NCBI GenBank assembly: GCA_028285495.1
Contig: JANQPB010000037.1
Location: 104,010-168,009 of the forward strand
Length of the DNA stretch: 64,000 bases
Direction of reading: 5' to 3'
DNA from: Acidimicrobiales bacterium
GTDB taxonomy: Bacteria > Actinomycetota > Acidimicrobiia > Acidimicrobiales > SZUA-35
Below the pieces are notes generated by a model, which saw nothing but the letters and a program-made list of their open reading frames with translations, made no database searches and was not told the origin of the DNA. The translations under genes were made by a program, and so were the position numbers. This document shows positions 17,786-26,740 of this stretch, piece after piece (positions within the stretch are counted from its first letter, which is position 1; each line of letters begins with the position of its first letter).

Positions 17786-18299
17786 TCAGTGCCGAAGGCG
17801 GCCGTAGGCGTCGAGGGTCCGCAGCGCCGAGAGTGTGCGGATGCCCCGCCACTCCCAGCGCGACGCTTCGCTCGGAGGTTGCCAGAAAATCGGCCAGCCG
17901 CCACCTGGTTCCTGGGCCCGCTCCAGATGGGTGAGGTGAGACTCGATGATCTCGTCGCTGAACCACGCTCTGGCCAGAGCGTGTGAGGTGGCCGCGAACT
18001 GCAGCGGCGTCACCCCGTAGGCGCTGCTGTTCGGATCGAGCTTCATGAAGGCGGCTTCAGGCACGGCGGCGGCGATCACACCGGCTGCCCCTTGGGCCCG
18101 TGACCGGTCCGGAGCCACCTCGATGAGCTTGGTCTGGCTCGAGCCCATGCCCGAATCCGCCATCGCCGTTCCGATAGGCGGTCAGTGCTGCAACGACCGT
18201 CTCGGGAGCTTCGCCCTCGAACACCACGGCGAACAGGCGCTGTTCCAGCACCCGAGCGTGCGCGCGGATGAACTCGCGAGCGGTGGTGTCGTCGACCAT
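17786..18299 (-). pseudogene. Remnant of an alpha/alpha-toroid-like protein with internal deletion and frameshift
   Basis: From ATG 18299 the frame reads as a sensible N-terminus (AREFIRAHARVLEQRLFAVV, AYRNGDGGFGHGLEPD) and becomes nonsense after about residue 56. From about 18136 a second frame continues sensibly (IAAAVPEAAFMKLDPNSSAYG, then GGGWPIFWQPP and WEWRGIRTLSALRTLDAYGRL) to the stop at 17786. Proteins I associate with these ends are about 300 residues and may belong to the terpenoid cyclase/prenyltransferase alpha-toroid superfamily. Here roughly 100 central residues are missing as well as the frame. I therefore call it a decayed gene; the family name is tentative. Confidence 0.65.
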
Positions 18300-18408
18300 C
18301 AGGACCCGATACTCGCACGTCCCGGAATCAACGGACATGCGAACCTCGATCCTCCGAGCCGCACCGGTTCGGCGCCTTGGCGCCCGCTGAACAGGCCCGC
18401 TCGACAGG

Positions 18409-18531
18409 TCACAGCGATTGGGTTCGTTGACGCTCGGCTGCGTCGAGAACGGATCTGGCCAGCTGCGCTGGATCGGGAGATTCGGGGGTGTCGAGGACCA
18501 GGTCGTACTCCAGACCATCGTGGCCAGACAT
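18409..18531 (-). CDS. Possible 40-residue small protein
   Basis: An ATG at 18531 lies five bases after GGAGG, a good ribosome binding site. It encodes a 40-residue acidic peptide (MSGHDGLEYDLVLDTPESPD, then QLARSVLDAAERQR). No hydrophobic segment or family is visible. It sits upstream of the pseudogene on the same strand and could be its former operon partner. The ribosome binding site is the main support. Confidence 0.35.
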   Translation of the reverse strand: MSGHDGLEYDLVLDTPESPDPAQLARSVLDAAERQRTQSL

Positions 18532-18661
18532 CGAAGCCTCCACCGATCCTCCCCAGGGGGACTCCCGAGGAGTGACGAAGGGCCCGTCGCAACTGATGTG
18601 TCGTTTCGGTGTCGAGTCGCCGGATCGTGAACCAGTCGACGCGATCGGCAAAGTACTAGGC

Positions 18662-19237
18662 ATGGATCCGACCGCCGTGGCCGTTGTCGCCTCCGTCGAG
18701 GACCCGGCCCGATTCGGTGAGGTCTTCGATCGCCACTATCCGCTGATTTGGCGGTACCTGGCTCGGACGGTCGGCCCCGATGTCGCCGATGACCTGGCCG
18801 GAGATGTCTTCGCGGCGGCGTTCTGTGCCCGCGATCGATTCGATCCGACGAGGGGCCACGTTCGATCGTGGCTCTACGGGATCGCAGCGAATCGCATGCG
18901 CCTCGCCCACCGCACCGACGGGAGGGCTCGTCGTGCGCTGAGCCGGTTCGCGCGCGAACAAGTGACGGACGACGACATCTCCGCAGTCGACGATGCCCGT
19001 TGGTACGCGGACCGGATCGAGCGAGTCCGCAACGCGATGCTGGACCTGGACGCTGACGAGTTCGAGGTCTTGACCCTGGTGGCCTGGGAGGAGCTCTCCT
19101 ACCGCGAGGTCGCCGCCGCGCTGGCGATCCCGGTCGGCACCGTGCGATCCCGGCTCCATCGGGCCCGCACCAGACTCCGAGCCCTCGTCCACGAGGATGT
19201 CCGGCAGACCGGCCGAAGGGAGGCACCGAGACCATGA
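18662..19237 (+). CDS. ECF RNA polymerase sigma factor
   Basis: The 191-residue protein has region 2 (FDRHYPLIWRYLARTVG, DVADDLAGDVFAAAF, HVRSWLYGIAANRMR) and region 4 (LVAWEELSYREVAAALAIPVGTVRSRLHRARTRLR). The layout resembles the ECF groups with a large membrane-bound partner. The stop overlaps the next start (ATGA), coupling it to the membrane protein. No strong ribosome binding site precedes ATG 18662, so it may be leaderless. The target promoters are not evident. Confidence 0.9.
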   Translation: MDPTAVAVVASVEDPARFGEVFDRHYPLIWRYLARTVGPDVADDLAGDVFAAAFCARDRFDPTRGHVRSWLYGIAANRMRLAHRTDGRARRALSRFAREQVTDDDISAVDDARWYADRIERVRNAMLDLDADEFEVLTLVAWEELSYREVAAALAIPVGTVRSRLHRARTRLRALVHEDVRQTGRREAPRP

Positions 19238-20391
19238 CCGACCTCGACGATCTCCTGGCGTCGGCACGACCCGATCCGGACGGACCGACCACAGCCGTGA
19301 CTGCTCGCCACCGCGCCCAGCTCGACCAGCTGATCGACCAGCGCCGGAGCCAGCCCGCTCGGTCGACGCCGGCTCCGCTCGTCTCCGATGGTGGCCGAGC
19401 GACCACGAGCGGGAGGGCGAGAGGCGTCTACCTGACGGCTCTCGCTGTTGGCCTCGTTGTCATCGGCCTCTCAGCGGCAACCCTGATCGTCCGCTCGGAG
19501 CCCTCGATCACTCCAGGCCAGGGCAGAGAGATCCAGACCGGAGACATCCACGCCGGCTGGTACGTACCGGCGAACCTCGCACCGGGCTGGCGACTGGACC
19601 TCGCCTACCGCCAACACGATGTCAGCTACCTGGGCCTCCGCGACGGTTCCGGCAACACCGTGCGCATCCTGACCGGGACGAGCGACCACTTCGGTGAGTC
19701 GTGGGCCTCGGTGGAGTTGGCCGGCATCACCGATGGACATGGATGGGTCCAAGGCGATCCGGGAACCTCCGTCCGGATCCTGGCCGACGGTCAGGTGCAG
19801 GTCTTCGAGACCTTCCACTACCGGGAGCTCCCAGCATCGCTCCGAGCGGACATCGACTCGATGCGCTCACTCGTGCTCGTCGGCGACGAAGGCCTCTCGA
19901 TCGATCCGATCGACGTGGAAGCAGGCCCATACCTCCCGGTGGCGACGGCACTGTTCGATGGCCAGGCTCACACGTTCGGTATCGCCGGCCCGAGCGGCCG
20001 ATTCGCAGCCACCTCGATCTACGCCGGCACCGCCCCCGCCACCGAAGGTCTCGCTTCGGCTCGTGGCTGCTGCCGAACACTCGACACCCAGGGGAACGCG
20101 GTGCGCTTCGTCGAAGTCTGGACGTCCGAATCCGGCGGTGGGGCACTGGTCGCCGGCTTCCTGGAGCCCGAGGTCGCCCGAGCGGATCTGCACCTCGCCG
20201 ATGGCACGTTCGTCGCGGCGCTGCCCGAGACCCGCGACCACGGGTTGCCGGTGAACTTCTTCCTGATCACGCTCCCACCGAGCGCCACCCCGGCCGAAGC
20301 CCAGGCGAGTCTGGACCATGTCGAGCGCGTCGTCGCCTACGACATGGATGGCAACGAGATCGAGCAGCTCACCGACATCCACGTCAACTGA
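19234..20391 (+). CDS. Membrane partner of ECF sigma factor, presumed anti-sigma
   Basis: The 385-residue protein starts in the ATGA overlap with the sigma gene. Residues 1-63 are a polar cytoplasmic head with HRAQLDQLIDQRR, 64-86 a transmembrane helix (YLTALAVGLVVIGLSAATLI), and the rest is extracytoplasmic and beta-rich. The exported part opens with GWYVPANLAPGWRLDLAYR, similar in spacing to YYLPSDLPEGWELVVLR in the metallopeptidase-like lipoprotein at 13701. A Cys pair (GCCRT) lies near residue 280. Anti-sigma function is inferred from the operon; no zinc-binding ZAS motif is seen. Confidence 0.78.
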   Translation: MTDLDDLLASARPDPDGPTTAVTARHRAQLDQLIDQRRSQPARSTPAPLVSDGGRATTSGRARGVYLTALAVGLVVIGLSAATLIVRSEPSITPGQGREIQTGDIHAGWYVPANLAPGWRLDLAYRQHDVSYLGLRDGSGNTVRILTGTSDHFGESWASVELAGITDGHGWVQGDPGTSVRILADGQVQVFETFHYRELPASLRADIDSMRSLVLVGDEGLSIDPIDVEAGPYLPVATALFDGQAHTFGIAGPSGRFAATSIYAGTAPATEGLASARGCCRTLDTQGNAVRFVEVWTSESGGGALVAGFLEPEVARADLHLADGTFVAALPETRDHGLPVNFFLITLPPSATPAEAQASLDHVERVVAYDMDGNEIEQLTDIHVN

Positions 20392-20684
20392 GCCAGCCGC
20401 CGCACCTCGTCGAACCGACACCACCAACCAGGAGGCGAACAGGTGCGCAGCTACGGCACGTCTCGAGCGCGCGAGTTCACCGGTCGCCACTCCGCCTGGT
20501 CTCACCGACGGTGACGGCCAGACCGGCCGTGCCGCTGCGGGCCTCGCCCCTTGCGGCGGCCGAGCCGCCTCGGATGGCCGAGCTGGCCTCGACCACGTCA
20601 ACCGAGATCGACAGAACCGCGTCGCCGCGAACCGCTTCCAAGGTCCAGCACCCAGCTGACGGCAGGACCCATCCGGTCCCCCAC

Positions 20685-21062
20685 TCAGCGCCAGGACGAT
20701 CCCAGTTCGAACCGCGTGGACCCTTCGGACCCCAGGGTCAGCTGCTCGACCACTCCGTCGGGACCAATCGCTCGAAACGAGGCATCACCCTCACCGGTCA
20801 GACGCCACACGATCTTGAGTTCCTCATCGACACCGAACACGAGACCCTCGCCGGGCCGGGTCCGAGTCTGCGCAGCGAAGATCAGCGCCCAGCCCTCCGC
20901 CTCCGTCGCTCCCGTTGCCTCGACCTCGACCCCGATCAGGGGATCAACCACGGCCCGGCTCGGTTCGCAGGCCCCAGCGATCGAGCTCTCGAACGAGGGC
21001 GGCTGCGAGCACGCAACCACCGCGACGAGCACTGGCACCGTGGCCCAACGCATCGAGGGCAT
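20685..21062 (-). CDS. Small putative lipoprotein
   Basis: Starting at ATG 21062 the 125-residue product has a short leader and lipobox VVAC (MPSMRWATVPVLVAVVACSQ), which supports this start over the longer Arg-rich frame. The mature domain of about 105 residues contains LIGVEVEATGATEAEGWALIF and FGVDEELKIVWRLTGEGD. No family is recognised. It lies between the sigma/anti-sigma unit and the PPK2 pair, both oriented away or unrelated. Confidence 0.6.
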   Translation of the reverse strand: MPSMRWATVPVLVAVVACSQPPSFESSIAGACEPSRAVVDPLIGVEVEATGATEAEGWALIFAAQTRTRPGEGLVFGVDEELKIVWRLTGEGDASFRAIGPDGVVEQLTLGSEGSTRFELGSSWR

Positions 21063-21226
21063 GCTGCAACGGCGCCTTGTGCAGACCCACCGTCGGACTC
21101 GAGGTCGGATGGACACGACCACGCGGATCTACGCCGCTCGGCCGGAACGACTGGGTGCTCCAGGTTCCGCTGAAGCTGGTGGTCGTGTTGCGGCCATGCT
21201 CCACGAGAGCCGAAGGGATGGTTCCC

Positions 21227-22051
21227 TCAGTCCTCGTAGTGATCGGTCACGAAGTTCTGCTCCCGAAGCGGTGGGCGGACATAGGTCGCCTGTTGCCGTG
21301 GCGGGAGCACCAGCTCGGCGATCGGTTGGTCCTCGTAGGGAACGGAATCGAGCAGATGGCGGATGCAGTTGAGCCGAGCCCGCCGCTTGTCATCGGCGTC
21401 GATGACCCACCACGGCGAGGCCTTGGTGTCGGTGTGTTCGAACATGACGTCCTTGGCCCGGCTGTAGTCGACCCAGTGAGCCCGGGACTCGAGATCCAGC
21501 TCGCTCAGCTTCCACCGCTTGGCCGGGCGAGCGATGCGATCAGCGAAGCGGCGCTCCTGCTCATCATCGCTCACCGAGAACCAGAACTTGATGAGTATGA
21601 GCCCGTCACGGATCAGCATCCGCTCGAAGTCCGGGCACGAGACCAGGAAGCGGTCGTACTCGTCGTCGGTGCAGAAGCCCATGACCCGCTCGACCCCGGC
21701 GCGGTTGTACCAGCTCCGGTCGAAGAGCACGATCTCCCCGGCCGACGGGAGATGGGCGACGTATCGCTGGAAGTACCACTGCGTCCGCTCCCGCTCGGTC
21801 GGCTTGTCGAGCGCAACGACCCGGACAACGCGGGGGTTGGTCCGTTCGACGATCCGCTTGATCGCCCCACCCTTTCCCGCCGCATCGCGGCCTTCGAAGA
21901 GCACGCAGACCTTCACCCCGGTTCGCCTCACGTGATCCTGGAGCTTGACCAGCTCGCGCTGGAGGCGGAGCAGCTCAGGTTCGTAGATCGACTTGGCCAG
22001 CCGTTTCCGCCCCGCCGGTGGGCCGGCCGCCTGGTCGTCCTGGCGCTTCAC
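21227..22051 (-). CDS. ppk2: Polyphosphate kinase 2 family protein (second copy)
   Basis: The 274-residue protein is a single-domain PPK2 of normal length. Walker A is GRDAAGKGG (54-62), Walker B is FDRSWYNRAG (110-119), and the lid region follows (KFWFSVSDDEQERRF). PPK2 enzymes transfer phosphate between polyphosphate and nucleoside mono- or diphosphates. The start is GTG 22051, overlapping the upstream PPK2 stop by four bases (GTGA), so the two are co-translated. Sequence alone does not settle whether it prefers NMP, NDP or both. Confidence 0.92.
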   Translation of the reverse strand: MKRQDDQAAGPPAGRKRLAKSIYEPELLRLQRELVKLQDHVRRTGVKVCVLFEGRDAAGKGGAIKRIVERTNPRVVRVVALDKPTERERTQWYFQRYVAHLPSAGEIVLFDRSWYNRAGVERVMGFCTDDEYDRFLVSCPDFERMLIRDGLILIKFWFSVSDDEQERRFADRIARPAKRWKLSELDLESRAHWVDYSRAKDVMFEHTDTKASPWWVIDADDKRRARLNCIRHLLDSVPYEDQPIAELVLPPRQQATYVRPPLREQNFVTDHYED

Positions 22052-22959
22052 AGGCTGAACTTCCCCTCTCTGATGCGCTGCGCTTCCATGAGCTCGACCT
22101 CGTGCGAGCCGGAGACGACGACCTTCGGCTCGGGCACGAAGTCGAGCGACAGGTCGCGGTCGTCGTAGTCGACCGCATCGAGAATGACCCGCATGGCGTT
22201 GACCCGGGCCTGGTGCTTGTCGCCGGACCGGATGATCGTCCAGGGGGCGGCGTGGGTGTGGGTGCGGTCGAGCATCTCGTACTTGCGCTCGGTGAAGTCG
22301 TCCCAGAGATCCTGGGCCTGGACGTCGATCTCGCTGAGCTTCCACTGCCGGAGCGGGTCGTGGCGGCGCCGTTCGAACCGCCGCTTCTGCTCCTGCTTCG
22401 AGACCGAGAAGTAGAGCTTGACGAGCACGATCCCCTGACGGACCAGGTCCTTCTCGAAGCCGACGACGCCGCGAAGGAAGTTCTCGTGCTCGGACTCGGT
22501 GCAGAACCCGAACACCGGCTCCACCATGGCCCGGTTGTACCAGCTGCGATCGAACAGGACGATCTCGCCGGCCCGGGGGAACTGGGCGACGTACTTCTGC
22601 AGGTACCACTGGCCCCGCTGCTCGTCGGTCGGCTTGCCGAGGGCGACCACCCGGTAGTGCTTCTCGTTCATGTACCGCGTCACCCGGCGGATCGTGCCGC
22701 CCTTCCCGGCGGCGTCACGCCCCTCGAACAACACGATCATCTTCATGTCGTGCCGCTCGAGGTGGCGCTGGAGCTTCAGAAGCTCGACCTGGTACGGCTC
22801 GAGCTCGCGCTCCCGCTCGTCGCGTTTCCGCAGGCGGCGGACCTTTCTCCGCTCGGCCCGCAGATCAGACTCCAGACGCGCGATGCGCTCGGCTGCCGCC
22901 TCGGCCTCGTCGACCCCCTTGGAGATCGGGACAACGGTTCCGCGAGCGCTCCCGGCCAC
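22048..22959 (-). CDS. ppk2: Polyphosphate kinase 2 family protein (first copy)
   Basis: The 303-residue protein has an extra charged, probably coiled-coil N-terminal segment (about 18-54) before the PPK2 core. Walker A is GRDAAGKGG (80-88) and Walker B is FDRSWYNRA (136-144), with the lid FSVSKQEQKRRFERR. It starts at GTG 22959 six bases after GGGAGG. The C-terminal tail (VPEPKVVVSGSHEVELMEAQ) differs from the second copy. Together the two genes form a tight polyphosphate-nucleotide unit. Divergence between copies suggests different substrates or a hetero-oligomer (inference). Confidence 0.92.
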   Translation of the reverse strand: MAGSARGTVVPISKGVDEAEAAAERIARLESDLRAERRKVRRLRKRDERERELEPYQVELLKLQRHLERHDMKMIVLFEGRDAAGKGGTIRRVTRYMNEKHYRVVALGKPTDEQRGQWYLQKYVAQFPRAGEIVLFDRSWYNRAMVEPVFGFCTESEHENFLRGVVGFEKDLVRQGIVLVKLYFSVSKQEQKRRFERRRHDPLRQWKLSEIDVQAQDLWDDFTERKYEMLDRTHTHAAPWTIIRSGDKHQARVNAMRVILDAVDYDDRDLSLDFVPEPKVVVSGSHEVELMEAQRIREGKFSL

Positions 22960-23235
22960 ACTGGCCTCCCTTCGAGAATCCCTTGATCGTCCGCCAACAC
23001 CGGTTCACGAGGTAGAGGCCTAGGTCCCCCAGATGGTATTTTGCCGGCCCGGTCGAGTGAGACTCCCCGAGCGTCGAGCCCACCGGGAAACGCCGGTACG
23101 GGCCACCTACTCCCGAACCGAGCCCGGACGCGCTCGATGTCGGTCCAGGCAGTGCGCCCGGTATCACTCGCCCCGACGTCGGCCTGCAGCGCTCGGACTG
23201 CGGCTTGCCTGCCTCCTACGGGAGCTTGTGCTGAC

Positions 23236-23739
23236 GTGCGAGACTCGGGTGTGGCCGATGATGAGGAGCTCGGACGGCGTTCGACGTCGGAGCTGTTCGC
23301 CTTGTACCGGGCGATTCTGCGGGAGCTTCGAGGTCGCGGTGTGGTGCGCACGGAGAACGCACCGGCCGGTGACTACGCCGAGTTCCTCGTCGCCACGGCG
23401 CTTGGCGGACACCTCGCACCGAACTCCGAGAAGAGCTACGACGTGCTGGCCGATGGCGTTCGGTTCCAGGTGAAGGCCCGGGTGGTTTCGGATCCGCCAC
23501 GAGCGGGACAACTGCAGCTCTCGACCTTCAGATCGTTCGATTTCGACGAGGCGATCATCGTCCTCCTCGATGACCACGACTACGCGGTGCGTCAAGCCGT
23601 GCGATTGCCCGTCGAGGAGCTGCAGGCCGTCGCCGTTCGCGATCAGCACGTGAACGGCTATCGGGTTCACGCCCGACCAGCTCTGATGGCCAGTCCTCAT
23701 GCCGTCGACATCTCCGCTCTCCTGCGCGCCGTCATCTAG
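23236..23739 (+). CDS. Conserved hypothetical protein, possible PD-(D/E)XK-like fold
   Basis: I start at GTG 23236, eleven bases after GGAG; GTG 23251 is also possible. The 167-residue product has a helical front (STSELFALYRAILRELRGRG), then GDYAEFLVATALGG, and SYDVLADGVRFQVKARVV followed by LSTFRSFDFDEAIIVLLDD. The E...D...QVK spacing resembles the core of restriction-endonuclease-like folds, where D and QxK bind metal. No methylase or other defence gene is adjacent. The nuclease idea is tentative; related stand-alone proteins are annotated only as hypothetical. Confidence 0.65.
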   Translation: MRDSGVADDEELGRRSTSELFALYRAILRELRGRGVVRTENAPAGDYAEFLVATALGGHLAPNSEKSYDVLADGVRFQVKARVVSDPPRAGQLQLSTFRSFDFDEAIIVLLDDHDYAVRQAVRLPVEELQAVAVRDQHVNGYRVHARPALMASPHAVDISALLRAVI

Positions 23740-23868
23740 CCGCTCCGATAGGCCCCCTCCAGGCGAGTTGTCGTGCCGTCGTGATGCGGCGTTCGCAGGG
23801 AGCCGGAACGGTCTGGACGAAGGACCGGATGGCGCGCCGGGACGACACGACCCCGTCGGAGTCGACGT

Positions 23869-23905
23869 GGGAGGTTCCCCCTGTCGCCGCAGGGGGGAAC
23901 CTCCC
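23869..23905. terminator. Strong hairpin between convergent genes, probable bidirectional terminator
   Basis: A near-perfect inverted repeat has arms GGGAGGTTCCCCCTG (23869-23883) and CAGGGGGGAACCTCCC (23890-23905) with a six-base loop; one extra C bulges. It lies between the ends of convergent genes at 23739 and 23966. There is no T tract, as is common in high-GC actinobacteria. Termination is inferred from location and stem strength. Confidence 0.6.
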
Positions 23906-23965
23906 GATCGGTCGAACACTCGGGTGGGGACCCGAGCGCTGGCCGTGTCACGACCCGAGGCCGGA

Positions 23966-26740
23966 CTACGAGACCTCGATGGAGACGTGCTGCTCACAAC
24001 GGACGGCGGCGTCGATTCCGCCCCCACCGTTGCAGGCATCCCGGCCCCGGCCCCCGTCGATCCAATCTGGCCCACCCTGACCGAAGAGATCGTCGTTGCC
24101 TCGACCGCCGCGGAGCTCGTCAGCCCCGGCGCCGCCGTAGACGACGTCGCGGCCACGGCCACCATTGAGGATGTCCCCGGCCCCGCCGCCGAAGAGCAAG
24201 TCGTCGCCGCCGTTGCCGTTGACGATGTCGGCCCCAGCCTGGCCGTGGAGCCGGTCGTCGTCCCCACCGCCGTTGATGATGTCGGCCCCTCGACCCCCGC
24301 AGATGACGTCGACGGCACCCCGGCCCCAGATCGAGTCCGCCCCCCGGAGCCCGAGGATGAGGTCGGGATCATCGGTGCCGGCCAGGACGTCGCGACCGTC
24401 GGTGCCGACGATCAGGTTGCCGGCGAAGCCGGGAGCCTCGTAGACCCCCGGGCTGGTCTCGAACACCTCGAACCCGCCGCAGACGGCAAACGGCACCGCC
24501 GGCATGAGGACGGTCCAGGTGTAGCTGGCCGCCGAGCCGGTGTTGCCGGCAACGTCGGCGGCCCTGATGTCCAGGGTGTGTGGGCCCTCGGCCAGCCCGG
24601 CCAACGGCAGTGGGCTGGAGCAGGGGCCGAACCCGCCGCCATCGAGCTGGCATTCGAACTGGGCCACTCCGGAACCGGTGTCGGAACCCGAGAACTCGAA
24701 CGTCGCAGCGTCCGAGATCGAGGTCGCTGGTGGCGTCGAGGTGAGAGCCACCGTCGGAGCCGTCGTGTCGACCCGGACCGTGACGGACGCAGCTCCGGTG
24801 TTGCCGGCCAGATCAGCACACTCAGCGGTCAGCTCGATGTCGCCCTCGCCGGTCGAGGTGCTGGTGGTGGTGCAGTTGGCGGGATCGACACCGCTGCCCT
24901 CGTCGGTCCAGTTCCAGGTCGCGGTGACGTCGGCGTCGTGCCAGCCGGCGTCGTTGGCTGCCGGAGCCAGGGTCGGAGCGGCGGCCGGGGGCGTGGCGTC
25001 GGCCGGCGGCACGTCAACGGTCCAGGTGAAGCTGACCGGCGTCGGTTCCACGTTGTCAGCGATGTCGACCGCCCGCACCTCGAACGTGTGGCCGCCGTTG
25101 GCCAAGCCGATCAGGCTGACCGGGCTGGTGCAGGGGGCGAACCCGCTGCCGTCCACCTGACACTCCAGCCCGGCCACCCCGGACCCGGTGTCGGCGGCGA
25201 AGAAGTCGAAGGTGGCGTCCGCGGTGACGCTGGTCGCCGGAGGGCCGGCCGTGATCGTCGAGTCGGGAGCCGTCTGGTCCACCTCGACGCTGACCCGGGC
25301 GGTGCCCACGTTCCCGGCCAGATCGGCACAGGTCGCCGTGATGTCGATCGAGCCCTCTCCGCTCGACGTGGTGGTCTGCTCACAGTTGGCCGGGTCGATA
25401 CCGCTCCTGACGGTTCCGGCCTCGTCGGCCCAGTTCCACGTGACCGTCACATCGGTGTTGTTCCATCCGTTGGCGTTGGCCGCTGGGTCGGTGGTCGGCG
25501 TCGCAACCGGGGCGACCGTGTCCGGGTCGAGGGTGTTGGTGACGGTGCAGTCGACCGTCTCACCGAAGTTGAGGCCGACCACAACCGTGTTCCCCGAGAT
25601 CGTCGTCGGGCTGTTGACCGCATCGGTCTCGGCGCAGTCGATCTCGGTGGTGTAGCCGGCCACCGGCGGCTGGCTGAAGGTGTACGAGCCCTCGCGCAAG
25701 GTATCGGATCTGAAGACGTTGGAGCGAGTCTCGTCGTCATCATCGTCCAAGATGATCGTCGCCGGTAGCTGGCCGGGCAGGTTCGGGTCGGAGACGTACG
25801 AGATGTCGAACACGAAGTCCTGCGGACCGTCGGGCACGGTGTCGACGGTGATGTTGATGAAGCCGGGCTGCGGATCGACCGACCAGTCGTAACGGGCCGG
25901 AGACGGATCGACGTTGCCGGCCGCGTCGATGGCCCGGATGTCGACCGGGAACACGAACGGTGGGGCTCCCTGGAGGAGCGTGACCGGGATCTCGGCCTCG
26001 TATGGGCTCGTGCACGCCTCGTAGGGCCCGCCGTTGAATCGGCACTCGAAGGTCAGCGGACCGGAACGGTCGTCGTTTCCGGTGAAGACGAACGAACCGA
26101 CGAGCAGGTTCGGGTCGGTCGGACCGCTGGTGATCGTCGTGTCCGGAGCGGTGGTGTCGGCGGTCGCCACTCGGCCGGTTTGGGTGAAGTCGATTGGTCC
26201 CTGTGGTGGGGAGCAGTTGGCCGTGGCGCAGTTGGCTTGGAACGACGAGCTGGCGATGCGTATGTCGACCACCCCGCCGGCGTCGGTGAGCGGTGTGTCG
26301 AAGGTGAGGCCGATGACTCTGGCTCCGGTGAGGTCGGGTTCGCTCGAGGTGACGGCGCTCATGAAATCGGCGTTCCCCCGCGAGCTCGGGTTGATGAACC
26401 GGTAGGTGTTGGCGGCGCCGTTGACGGGACTGCCGGTGACGGTGATGTCGAAGTTCGAGTAGGTGTTGGTCGTCGCGTCGAATCTGAACGAGCCGCTGGC
26501 GGTCGCCCCGGTGTCGAAGGTCACGTCTTCGAGGATCCAGGTGATGCCGTCGCCCGGAGATTGGGCTGCGGCACGGCCGCCGCTGAGGAGCAGAACGCTG
26601 GAGACCACAACGGCGAGCAGGACGGCGATCCCCCGGCCAGTCACGGGTGCGGACGACGTTGCGCCCATCAGTCGTGTGGTCGATCGGCTCGGCCATGCGG
26701 GCCTGGTCGATCGTGGTGAGCCGGGTTTCACGCTGGTCAT
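23966..26740 (-). CDS. Large secreted protein with Ig-like modules and C-terminal RTX repeats
   Basis: The 924-residue protein begins in an ATGA overlap with the small gene upstream and has a signal peptide (hydrophobic core about 38-56, cleavage near AAAQS). An N-terminal module (DGITWILEDVTFDTGATASG to about residue 190) resembles a domain often found in PEP-CTERM-type surface proteins. Several Ig-like modules follow, alternating FECRFNGGPYEACTSP-type blocks with WNNTDVTVTWNW-type blocks. Residues about 776-924 are acidic nonapeptide repeats (GGxGxDxxxG) that form Ca2+-binding beta rolls. No adjacent type I secretion genes are seen, so Sec export is likely. Role in adhesion or matrix is inference. 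Confidence 0.85.
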   Translation of the reverse strand: MTSVKPGSPRSTRPAWPSRSTTRLMGATSSAPVTGRGIAVLLAVVVSSVLLLSGGRAAAQSPGDGITWILEDVTFDTGATASGSFRFDATTNTYSNFDITVTGSPVNGAANTYRFINPSSRGNADFMSAVTSSEPDLTGARVIGLTFDTPLTDAGGVVDIRIASSSFQANCATANCSPPQGPIDFTQTGRVATADTTAPDTTITSGPTDPNLLVGSFVFTGNDDRSGPLTFECRFNGGPYEACTSPYEAEIPVTLLQGAPPFVFPVDIRAIDAAGNVDPSPARYDWSVDPQPGFINITVDTVPDGPQDFVFDISYVSDPNLPGQLPATIILDDDDDETRSNVFRSDTLREGSYTFSQPPVAGYTTEIDCAETDAVNSPTTISGNTVVVGLNFGETVDCTVTNTLDPDTVAPVATPTTDPAANANGWNNTDVTVTWNWADEAGTVRSGIDPANCEQTTTSSGEGSIDITATCADLAGNVGTARVSVEVDQTAPDSTITAGPPATSVTADATFDFFAADTGSGVAGLECQVDGSGFAPCTSPVSLIGLANGGHTFEVRAVDIADNVEPTPVSFTWTVDVPPADATPPAAAPTLAPAANDAGWHDADVTATWNWTDEGSGVDPANCTTTSTSTGEGDIELTAECADLAGNTGAASVTVRVDTTAPTVALTSTPPATSISDAATFEFSGSDTGSGVAQFECQLDGGGFGPCSSPLPLAGLAEGPHTLDIRAADVAGNTGSAASYTWTVLMPAVPFAVCGGFEVFETSPGVYEAPGFAGNLIVGTDGRDVLAGTDDPDLILGLRGADSIWGRGAVDVICGGRGADIINGGGDDDRLHGQAGADIVNGNGGDDLLFGGGAGDILNGGRGRDVVYGGAGADELRGGRGNDDLFGQGGPDWIDGGRGRDACNGGGGIDAAVRCEQHVSIEVS

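Noticed and set aside
23699..25768. Long plus-strand frame opposite the RTX protein
   Set aside because: Product is Val/Gly/Asp-rich repeats created by the complement of Ig and RTX codons.
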